Of a stretch of 64,000 nt of DNA, positions 31,601-40,545 are shown piece after piece. The stretch is from assembly GCA_002633005.1 (NCBI GenBank), contig NMRA01000476.1, positions 144,787 through 208,786 on the forward strand. The letters run 5' to 3'. Within the stretch, counting starts at the first letter, position 1. Every line of letters starts with the position of its first letter. Below the pieces are notes generated by a model, which had not been told where the DNA came from, made no database searches, and saw only the letters and a list, made by a program, of their open reading frames with translations. Origin of the DNA: Phoronis australis (lineage: Eukaryota > Phoronida > Phoronidae). A program made the translations under genes and the position numbers.

Positions 31601-33936
31601 GAATGAAGATAAAGTATTTTGCTAGACATATATGAAATATTGTAAAAACAGATAATTTTAGTGAATGAGGTTTGAAAATTCCTTTATCGGTGAGTGAGCT
31701 GTGGAGCTATGCTGTCTAGGATATCAGTGGTTACATTTGTCTTGAATGTTTGTGTCTTCACTAAACAAGCATTGCGATAAAGATGCTATGTCTCATTAAA
31801 ACCGTGAATATTTAAATTTGTAGCATGCGTTATCTAGTGACTTCCTGAAGAACTGTGTGTACAAGTATAATCAGGAAACGAAACGATTTGAAAAAAATTG
31901 CGGTTTTAAAGAAAACACAACTGATACACTTACAAACAAGTGTGAACATATAAAAACCCTAGTAATTCTAAATAATACCCAATCGTTATTTGAGAGGGAA
32001 ATAAACAAATAATAAAAACTGTGCCTTGTTTCACTAGGGTAACGATAAAATATTACTTTTCTGGTTTACATGAAAATAGTAGTAGTTTGTAAATTAATAC
32101 TTTATTTACAACTTAAGGAGACCATGCATCTTAATATGCATCAATACCAATTTGAAGTGTATTTTTAAACTCGCCTGCTCGTCGACCATAATAGATCGTT
32201 CTTATATACCGACTAAATATTTCAGTGTCATGGCAAGCATCTAACTTAAGGTGCCTGAGAGTGTGTAGACAGTGACCATCATCCTTAGTTGGCCACACTA
32301 GAGACGGAGCTTCATTAGGCAATTACATCACCCTGGATGCCGCACTGGATGCCACAGGCATACAGGGGCGATGGTACATCCCCACAAAAAGTTACTCATT
32401 TCAAAATACAGCACATAAAACCAAATGAACCATACATATAGGAACACGGATTTATAATTAACACATACCATGACTCTGGATACGATTTAGTCAGCAAAAC
32501 TTGAACAAATCGATGAAAATCTGTCGCAGTTTGCTGAAGTTTCTCATACCGGGCGCCATTTTGAGGAAGTTAATACGTGAAATCACGCATGTTGACGAAT
32601 AAAAAGTCCAAGGGATATAAATCTTACGAATTTCAACCGATACCTTCCCATGCTATTTTGCAAGTGTCACGCGCTAGCATCAGGCGCTTCGCTCACGTGA
32701 CCCAGTTGACATACTTGTGGTTATCGCGCGCGTGGTGAAAAAGTTAACGGCAACCAAAAAAGTGGAGTTGGAATTCTTCGCCAAAGTCAGCTTAATTCTC
32801 ACAACAAAGCTTCATCGAAGATACGTATAGAAGTAAAAAAGACCAATGGTGAAAGTAAGCGCTTTTTTAAATGATAGTTTTAAGAGTGGAATGTATTTTT
32901 GACGATGTGAAACCTCAAAATCGGTGGCCGGATTAGGGTTACCTCCCGTTTAAAATACATGTAACGACATGAAAGTATTGTAGCCCCTAAATGGCCAACC
33001 GAGGGGCTACATGTTGCCTAGAGCTTCATATGCCAGAAAGTTTTTGGCAAATTAAGCCTCACACTGATGGCAGGCACACTAAGAATAGAAGCATGTGCAG
33101 GGTAAAAATGGCCACTTGCTGATTTGGGCAACTGAACGAAGGACTGCTCGAAGAAAAAACTTTATTACGGGAGTATTTGAAAGAGTTGGAAGGAATTGAA
33201 GACATCAACAGCCTCCTATGGCTACGGCCTCCCTCTATGACTATGTGCAAAAGGTACTTATAATAGCATGACTTTGATGTTTTAATCAGTGTGAGGCTTA
33301 TTTCGCCGAAAAATTTTCTGGAGTATGGATGTCTCTACTGGGACCAGCTGGAGACGGTGGTCACTGTGTAGTAAGTGTGACATCTGACTCTGGAGCAGGA
33401 CACTGTACATGGTATTAGAAGATTAATTGATAATGGTTTGGTGAACCCCTATGTTGTGAAAATTTATTGAGTTTTGTGTTTGATATGGACGGCTGAAATG
33501 AAGCACCAGTGTAATTCCAGGTCTCGAGTATCATACTTTGCAGTATTGTATTGTACTGGGGACGATCGGAAGCTGAGGACGCCTGTGTATCAACTTAGTT
33601 TTGTCGGACTGAGACAGATTACCTCAGATCATTTAAAATTCACAAGGCAGCGATCTACAGTTTCCACACTTTCATATATTTTTTCTTAAAACACAAAATG
33701 AGTACGATACCTTCACAAGAAGTCTCAAATAGATATCTTCACTCTTGGGCTCTGTCCTGCGGACCTTTCGGTCATGTTTGTGATTGATATCTATGCCCTG
33801 AAATAAAGAATATCATATATTTCTGGTATTTTAGAGGTTTAAGTAGGCTATTAAGGACAAAGGACTGTAGTTCATTAATTGATGTTAACTTTAGTAGCAG
33901 ATTAAAATAACAAACTCCACCAGACCCACTCACCAT
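22573..33936 (-). CDS. RPL18: 60S ribosomal protein L18 (eL18)
   Basis: Complete seven-exon gene: 33936-33934, 33797-33711, 26672-26565, 26140-26042, 25229-25106, 23982-23913 and 22648-22573. It encodes 188 residues, the same length as human RPL18, and aligns throughout: start [14 protein letters not shown], middle [16 protein letters not shown], end [12 protein letters not shown] and RGYKN. It is a structural protein of the large ribosomal subunit in the cytosol. Exon 1 contributes only the ATG codon, immediately followed by GTGAGT. Intron 2 (26673-33710, 7.0 kb) is very long for a ribosomal protein gene and holds two THAP-type transposons and several older repeats. AATAAA on the minus strand at 22525-22520 gives a 3' UTR of roughly 70 nt. 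Confidence 0.98.
23317..23872 (+). repeat. Modular CTCF-like repeat, short old copy F
   Basis: Has the 5' end (ACAAGAGCAACGTGAAGTG) and 3' hairpin end (CCACAATATTGTGGGTGCAT) but only about three decayed modules, e.g. TCGTTAGGAGGCACAG near 23550 and GGCCACTAGTTAGCAG near 23711. It lies in RPL18 intron 6. Confidence 0.75.
23913..23982 (-). CDS. RPL18: RPL18 exon 6
   Basis: Encodes [20 protein letters not shown] and STT. Acceptor CTTCTAG, donor GTAAGT, ends in phase 2. Confidence 0.97.
24149..24333. repeat. Small MITE-like inverted repeat
   Basis: TATAGGTTATACCT...AGGAATA at the left and AGGTATTCCTAAGTGGGATAACCTATTA at the right form imperfect inverted ends of about 40 bp in RPL18 intron 5. 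Confidence 0.5.
25106..25229 (-). CDS. RPL18: RPL18 exon 5
   Basis: Encodes [20 protein letters not shown] through QNTVLIQ. Starts in phase 0 and ends in phase 1 before GTAGGT. Confidence 0.97.
26042..26140 (-). CDS. RPL18: RPL18 exon 4
   Basis: 33 codons [19 protein letters not shown] through DCPKLK, phase 0 at both ends, acceptor TATGCAG, donor GTGAGC. Confidence 0.97.
26565..26672 (-). CDS. RPL18: RPL18 exon 3
   Basis: 36 codons from [15 protein letters not shown] to RPALSLSRL, phase 0 at both ends, acceptor TTACAG, donor GTAAGT. Confidence 0.97.
27718..28822. mobile_element. THAP (Kolobok-type) element 2, decayed
   Basis: Ends AGATATCCCACCATG and (reverse complement of the right end) AGAGTTACCACCATG, flanked by TTGA/TTAA at 27714-27717 and 28823-28826. 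A THAP relic on the plus strand (27945-28200: [20 protein letters not shown], then LAHFKESCF) contains a stop. Closely related to the 56158-57008 copy. It lies in RPL18 intron 2. Confidence 0.75.
29285..30342 (+). pseudogene. Kolobok-type transposase, N-terminal part (THAP + Cys-rich), broken
   Basis: A single frame from ATG 29285 to 30214 is interrupted only by TAG at 29567-29569. Residues 1-65 are a THAP C2CH finger (CCCVPEC ... CGKHF). A Ser/Thr-rich linker follows, then RRCQVCG ... [14 protein letters not shown], a second Cys/His cluster typical of the element's transposase, and [13 protein letters not shown]. After a frameshift near 30180 the protein continues ([37 protein letters not shown]), the start of the catalytic half, which is then deleted. 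It cannot be functional as it stands. Confidence 0.8.
30345..30644 (-). pseudogene. P2X7-ballast-like cysteine domain ORF in element 3 (truncated)
   Basis: The minus-strand ORF starts at 30644 (or at the internal Met of [11 protein letters not shown]). It has an acidic N-terminus ([30 protein letters not shown]), then WCKCTVC ... [12 protein letters not shown]. That spacing matches the cysteine core of the P2X7 receptor intracellular (ballast) domain, which is known as a free-standing domain in many invertebrate proteins. The ORF runs out at the deletion junction with the transposase. It lies inside the element's inverted repeats and opposite the transposase strand, so it is probably a second element-encoded protein. 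Confidence 0.65.
32990..33370. repeat. Decayed short relative of the foldback element
   Basis: 33260-33365 resembles the right arm of the 10986-13859 element (GAGGCTTATTTCGCCGAAAA versus GAGGCATAATTCGCCGAAAA). 33010-33070 resembles its left arm. The middle 33110-33250 matches the reverse of 11115-11240. It lies in RPL18 intron 2. Confidence 0.65.
33711..33797 (-). CDS. RPL18: RPL18 exon 2
   Basis: 29 codons, [20 protein letters not shown] through YLRLLVK, phase 0 at both ends, acceptor TTATTTCAG, donor GTATCG. Confidence 0.97.
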
Positions 33937-33960
33937 CGTAAAAGATGGCTGCCAAAAAGG
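33930..33960. promoter_or_regulatory. RPL18 initiation region with TOP-like tract and YY1/TISU-type motif
   Basis: On the minus strand the RPL18 ATG is preceded by CATCTTTTACG, a short pyrimidine tract like a 5'TOP start, implying a 5' UTR of only about 8-11 nt. The same bases on the plus strand read AAAAGATGGCTGCC, close to the YY1/TISU consensus AAGATGGCGGC common at ribosomal and housekeeping promoters. The start site itself is inferred. Confidence 0.5.
33934..33936 (-). CDS. RPL18: RPL18 exon 1 (ATG only)
   Basis: ATG directly followed by donor GTGAGTGG. Exon 2 starts with the glycine codon of the conserved MGIDI start, so the initiator must come from here. A start exon carrying only the ATG or very few codons is common in ribosomal protein genes. 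Confidence 0.9.
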
Positions 33961-34088
33961 AAGTTCAATTGCATTCTGGGTCGAAATTGTATTTCTTCAC
34001 TTCCGATGTTGTTGACTCGTCGCTGACTCGTCTGACGCATTGGCCACAAATTGGCCATTGCTCACTGCTGAAGCTGGGAACAAAGGTG
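33945..34088 (+). CDS. Possible first exon of a divergent gene (tentative)
   Basis: An ATG in TISU-like context (AAGATGGCTGCC), 9 bp from the RPL18 start codon and on the opposite strand, opens a frame beginning MAAKKEVQLHSGSKLYFF. The frame stays open for about 48 codons to AAAG/GTGAGT, a good donor. No domain is recognised. It could be the start of a gene sharing the RPL18 promoter, or a by-product of the YY1-type motif. It does not join directly in phase to the first recognised sphingosine kinase exon. Confidence 0.25.
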
Positions 34089-34489
34089 AGTTCGTTTCTC
34101 TTGAAACAATTTCCAACTAGATTAACCGACTTTCTAAAATGTACACCTGTTAATTCATAGTTAATTACCGCTTCCTTGTTTCCAGAATGAGCGTACTTTC
34201 ACACTTTCTAGTTCCACAAGACAAGTACATAACAAGTCGTAACATTAAACATTGTCATTGTCCATTGTCATTGAAATCGAATAACTCTCTCTGGACACTG
34301 CGCCTGTACACAGACACTTACATGGGCGGCGCAGCACTGAAATAAGTGGTGTGGCTATAGCCCTCTCAGCTCCCTGTGGTGTAGACAATATTTACTGAGT
34401 AGTTGTTCAATTGTTGTTGGTCTTGTCGAACTATAAATTTCCGTTTTAGGCCCGAAGACATAATCTCCCATTTTAGTGTAGACAGAACC

Positions 34490-34650
34490 ACCGTCTCAAC
34501 TGGCCCCAGGCCCAGTAGACCCCCCCCCCCCTAAATTTTCCCAGATACCATTTGGCAGTCGGGTGGTGCCAATGTCTGACAGGCGAAATCCTGGCTAATA
34601 CTCTGCCCTGGCAACCCCCCCAACTCAAAATCCTGGTTCCACCCCTGTAA
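34490..34650. repeat. MITE-like repeat, copy 2
   Basis: Shares AAATTTTCCCAGATACCATT-type sequence and CCCCAACTCAAAATCCTGG with 20155-20453, with an internal deletion relative to it. Confidence 0.55.
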
Positions 34651-34654
34651 GCCC

Positions 34655-34870
34655 TCCATATACTAGAAGCTTTTGAGCAACTTGTGCCTCACACTGATTA
34701 AAACATCAACGTTATGTTGCTATTGGAACATTTTGCACATAGAGGGACGCCTCAGGAAGTCGTTAATGACTTTAACTCTTCTCAGCTCGAACAAATACTA
34801 CTGTAGTCCTGCAATCAAACTTTTTCGAACAGTCCTTCGTTCAGTTGCAGATTTAGGCAACTGAATGAAG
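34655..34870. repeat. Third relative of the foldback family
   Basis: Contains GCCTCACACTGATTAAAACA, then a stretch matching 11110-11240 (AACTCTTCTCAGCTCGAACA, CAGTCCTTCGTTCAGTTGC). One arm only. Confidence 0.6.
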
Positions 34871-35180
34871 GACTTCCATTTTTTCACTACTAGTAACTCA
34901 TACTAGGGGATATAACATCTGAGCATGAGTGTTTGAAATCAACGCATTAGAAGTTGGGCATGTTTACCCAAACAGTCGATTTGCTTCATAATTTTGGCCC
35001 ATATGTATGATTAATGATAATGCACATGAGACAAAAGAGCTGTTTCATGTCTCTATTAGTAAAAAGTTGATATATATGGGAAGGTGGTACACATGATTTA
35101 CAAGAATACATGCCTTTACAAATTGCGCCTCACTCATCTCACTGACTCCACTCAGATTCACCAGTGGACATCCGATATTC

Positions 35181-35287
35181 CATTAGTACATAGTGGTTCA
35201 TTAATTTGAAAACAATAGACTATATTCCACTGCCATTAGTACATAGTGGTTCATTAATTTGAAAACAATAGACTATATTCAACTTCC
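35181..35287. repeat. Tandem duplication, 53-bp period
   Basis: CATTAGTACATAGTGGTTCA and its continuation occur twice, at 35181 and 35234. Confidence 0.9.
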
Positions 35288-38200
35288 ATTTCTTCTCATT
35301 GATAAGATTATGTTCATTAATTTATTTTAGCTTTTTGACGTCGTTCTGAATGGAAATTCTCCCATTGACTTTGCAGGGCACAGAATTTTCTATGCAGTGG
35401 GAAATGTATGGAACACGATTTCCTTCATCTATGGAAATATCAAATTTCGAGAAGTTATGCCTTTTCCATAAGCACACCCCATTGTACATCAGTGGAAATT
35501 TGCAGGCATTACGATAGCAGGAAAAGCTTTTAAGGGCTGTTATACAAGTAGGTTGAATTTTCCCGTCCGCATCACATGGGATCTGTAGGTGTCGTTGAAC
35601 ACCTGACCACCACAGACCTGATCACGGTCTGGCGGTATAGTGAAGTTCAACGGGGCGGAGCTATTTCGAAAATTAGCTATTTCCCTGGGCCATAATGCGG
35701 TCAAGTACAGTATGTTCACATTACATACAAAAACATGATGAGCTGATAGAAGGAATTTATGCAACTAATAGAAGACATAAAACAGATATGAGGGTTGCTA
35801 TAATGTGGTGTCAACATCGCAGATAGGTGATTACTAAAATGCTGAGATCAATTTCTATGGAAAAATTGCTCTCAAGGTCACCCATGGGAGTTGAAAATAT
35901 GCCACCTTTTATTAAAATGTGGGGCTGATACCAGCAGAAAATGAAGGAATGCACAAATTTATAATTTTGCTACTTTATTGATTGGAAATGATAACGACTT
36001 TAAACCGTATTTTGCTCTTCCAATCTTCAGGGTCTGGAAATCAAAATCGCATAAATTACCTTTCAAAACTTGATTTTAATGAAAGGGGTAATTGTCGCCG
36101 AGTTGCCATGCTAATTTGTTAAAAAAGCTAGCTTTGGATACAATTGAGTAGCTAACAGAACTTTGCTAAAATTGATATAGGGATACGTTTTTTTCTTTGA
36201 ACAGCGAGACCCGGGTTTCAAAGTGAGTGGGTCACAAACCAGAACCACTTATGCTTTTTTGTTAGGTCTTATGAAAAGGTATTACATCAGTATCATTCAT
36301 GAGTAACTACATATTTCAGGTCTTATGGTTTCAAGGAAGAGTGAATGTTTGGAAAATTAGGTTTTTCAAACCTCCGGCAAAACATCCCCAGACTATTAGT
36401 GAGGTTTAAGGTTCATTGTTGTGAAGTCCTGACATTTTATCTCCGGTAAGCTAAAACAGCTGGTCCATCAGTAGACTGGTGGATTGTTTTCTAGTCAAAT
36501 CAAATTAATATCAAGTCATACTTTGAAAGTCGTAATAGAATCTTTTCATTTGTTTCATTGATCTTCCAACGCAACCATGTAAAATTGGTCTCAAAGGGGG
36601 CTACTCCTTGGCCCCTTTAAGTGGTGCATTAATAATTTTGTATTGGCTAAAAGTTATGAAATAGATATACGATAGAACTAGGTGAAATTCTAAATCAAAA
36701 GAGATTACACACTTCATTTGGGCTTTTCCCAGACCCCTTTAAATTGAGCATAAATAGTTTTTTATTGGCTGAAAGTTATGATAAATAACGTAGAAAATAA
36801 ATCCGAGACTAAAAGACGCGATCCAGATACACTTGCTTGTCGAAAAGTTGTTGTTTTATTTACGTATATTTATTCCACTTTCTGAAAGTTATGAAATACT
36901 TGGTAAAATGTTAAATTACAAGAGATTTATCCTCATCATTTGGGGTTGGACATCTGTTCAAGTATTATAGTCTATAAATTATGCTTCGTATCTTTAGTAC
37001 TTTGACCTGTATTAGGTCTACTACTGGATGCTCTTTTGCTGTTATCTTTGGTACTTTCCACTATGGCTTATAACATTGTTTCATTTTTGTGGGGAATTGA
37101 AACAAATGTTAGTTTCACTTGATTTGTTCACTGGTGGGATAAAGGGGATGTATAGTTGATATCAGAGCTCAAGTTACAAGACTTCCCTGTTGTACAAATT
37201 CATTGATGATTGAAGCAGGCATTACCCTAATAATATACGTCATTCTATATGTAGCAATATGTCCATGCAGAGAACAATACTCTTCAATGTACAACTCTCC
37301 CACAGTGCAGTTCGACCAAACTTTCAAAAAGTGCATTGACCATATTTTCATGAAGTTTGCCCAGTTCTTGATTTTCAAGCAGCCGTGTATGTATATGTAT
37401 GTATATGTACACAATTCATTCCTTGTTATTTCTGAGGCTATTTTGACCAAACTTTCAAACAAATATGCTTCACTAACTAAGACAGTACCCTCTGTTGCAG
37501 TTCTGAAAATTTATGCCAAATAGACTCATGAAAGACACATAGATGAAGCACCTAACTTTAGTGATCGTGCTTTAGTACCTGTCTTAACATGTGGGGGAGA
37601 AGTAATCTGTCTAGCAAACATCCATTCCAAAGTTTGATCTTATGGCCAAATAGACATACTAAAGCTGGGGAGAATGATAGGTTTCCCAGGGGTGTTATAA
37701 AGTTTCATTAGCCAAGGTTGTGCTGTTGTAGAATGTTGAAGGTTTGTATTTTGTTCTTCATTTATAATCGTCTCTGGTAGTTTTTACCTGGATACTTTAC
37801 CTTTGTACAGTGTTGCTTTGAATATGAACTAAAAGCATTTCACCAATTTCCTTCATCCTCAATGTTTACCGGAGGTTACAGGTTGCTCCTCTTCACAAAA
37901 CTGTTTCAAACATATCCACACCATGATCAATCATTTAGGGCATTGGCAACATCATTAGCCATTAGTTTTGAGACTGTTAGCCAGCCCTTCTCCTCTAAGT
38001 CTTTTCATGTTAGCTATTGGCAGTTGGTCACTTTAACTCCCTCTGGTTATAGAAACTAGCATGTCTAGGGAATTTTTGAGAACAATTTACCTGAGTTACA
38101 TAACCAAATTATGATGATTAGGTATGTTTAAGGAGTAACCAAAGGTAGTTTTTGATGGTTTATTTTAGTAGTAGTACTTGACAACTTGTACTTAATTAGT

Positions 38201-39407
38201 TTTGGCTCCTGGGGGTACTCGACTATATTTTTGATGGAGGTGCAGCTGGATAATTAAGATACCCACCTTGGTCACCCATTTAGAGAGTGAAAAGGGACCC
38301 CCCATGAAAAAACACACTTTCTTATTTCAAAAAGACCATCCTTTATGGGGGTTAATTCTTTGAACTTAACCCTTTTGTAAGGATTCTTGGATAGCATAAT
38401 TTTTAACTCCCAAAGTGACCCCTTTTGCTGCGAATTTTGTTGGAAGAATTCTTTCACAGAATTTTATCAGAAAAGGCACCCTTGTATTGGGAAACAGGAC
38501 GTGAAAAAGTCATCCTTATGGGTGGAACATGCAGCATAGCTGTTCTATGGGAGTGCTCCCCCGGTATAGTTTTTGTACATGAAGTAGTTGTGGTATTGGT
38601 TCAGTTTTTAGAAAATGGTGATGTCATTGTACCTTTTACCATAAAACCGCCACTAACAGCTGGGTTTCCAGTTAAGGTGGTCTCCAAGCTTAGCTATGGC
38701 TAATTACGGGTGGGGGGGGGAGAAGAGGGAACTAACAAACACTGAGTGTTTTCTACGAGACAAGTCTCCTATGGTTTATACGTTACATCACCTTTAGAAC
38801 AAAATTTGGTGATAATGCGAAACAAAGTGCTGGTATGTACAAAATGTCCAGAACCACAGTCTGAGACCTTGAGCACTTACTTACTAGTTCTGGAATTGTT
38901 TGGTTGGACTTTTGTTAAATTACTACACTTCTGATGTTATTTTGTAGTACTGTAAAAACAGGCTGTCCAGTGAATATTTCAAATGTCTGTCTAGAGATCA
39001 TTGTTTTTTTTTTGCAAATGTGGTTATTTTTTACCACCAGATCAACAGAAGGTTAACTGACAAGGAACACACCAGCCATGTACCTCTACAGATTCAATGC
39101 AGTCCTGCACAGACATCAAATATCCATAAATTATTATATGAGGAAAAAAAGTTCTCAAGTGTTGGGTTACATGATCAAATTGATAAGCATATTTTTTACT
39201 CGCAGAGACCCAGCTGTTCACTAACACATCCTCATGTATGCAGAGAATGGTGCTACCCCCCCATACACAATGCATTTAATATATGAGAGGTTCATAAATT
39301 GTGGTTGTTGTCAAGTCATATGAGGGAGACCTCTAGGTTTATGTTCACCAAACAATAGCAGGTGATCATGTAAGGAGGTGTGTCTACCTGTTAGTGGATT
39401 GTGCTGA

Positions 39408-39465
39408 TGCTGCACTGAGTATTCTGCTGGATTGTGCTGATGCTGGACTCCGTATTCTGCTCTAT
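39408..39465. repeat. 33-bp direct duplication
   Basis: GGATTGTGCTGATGCTG followed by a GTATTCTGCT segment, repeated twice with two substitutions. Confidence 0.8.
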
Positions 39466-40545
39466 AGTTATTTTGTTTTCTTACAAATTTCCTCCATCAG
39501 GGTATCTTTATTTATAACTTAATGTACTAATACAGCAGTGAAAATAATTGTAAAGTAGCCTTGGTCCTAGAAATGATCCTCCTTGTCATGTGAGCAAAAT
39601 AGAGATGAATGCTGAGCAATTGAAAACAGGGAAATGTTTTATGTAAATCAGCCGAGTTACCAGTGAGTATTTGTCAGACAGTCGTTCTTTCTACTCAGTC
39701 TTGGAAAATATTGCACACAGAGTGCTAATACTTATACACAATGTAGCTGTTGACAGCCCCAACATATAAGAAAACAAATAAGAACTTTGCCATTATTGAT
39801 CAAAGCGTGTCCATGCACAATTTGAAGCTGGTGTTATGTGTTGAAATCTTAATTATTAGTGGCAATGTGTACTTTGCACGGGAATTAGCCAAATTGGTGA
39901 TAGTTTTAGGAGTACTCATTGTGTCACTGACACATCAAATTTTCCAGTAACAATGTGGTTGGCAAACAGGCCACTTTAAAGTTGCCGCCATCACCTATTT
40001 ATGTGTCTTTTATGACATGTGTTTGTGACCAAAACATTAACTTTTAATAGGGTTATTTGGTTTAAAGTGTTATGACAATAAACAAGGACAAAAAATGCCA
40101 CAGTGACCTAGAAAGCTCTTCCACAAATTGGCCCACAGGTTAGAGACTTTGTGTATCATTTGAACCATAGCCACATTTTTCGAAAATGATTCTTGACAAA
40201 TATGACATTATATACTGGTAGGCAATTGAGCATTGCTCAAAAGTGTCTCCTACTCCTCTGAGCTCGGTTTTATTAGTGAATGTATGTAAGAGAATGAATG
40301 AGAACGTGGATATCATGCAAAAGCGATTTCTGGGGCTATGCTCATATTTTTTGCCCAGTTTGCTGCACTGTGAATAATTTTTCACTGGGGTTTTGAAACA
40401 CCTTTTAGTGCACCTGCTTCAACTAAATACTCGATGAGTGCTTTAGGTAAAACTTGCACATCTTTGATAGCAATGTGCTGCGTCTTTTGCAAATTAACAC
40501 TTTCCTCTGGCATCAATCTTGAATTTTGTTTAGCTCTTCAATTTT

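Larger units (their letters stand above)
34871..40545. other. Intergenic stretch between RPL18 and SPHK, mostly unassigned
   Basis: AT-rich. The only structure seen is the 53-bp duplication at 35181, the 33-bp duplication at 39408 and loosely repeated GAAAGTTATGA-containing blocks at 36640-36900. Upstream exons of the sphingosine kinase gene could be hidden here. Confidence 0.4.

Noticed and set aside
35330-35470. Possible exon after TTTATTTTAG (LFDVVLNGNSPIDFAGHRIF)
   Set aside because: Open for about 45 codons with an acceptor-like start but no clear donor, family match or phase-compatible neighbour.
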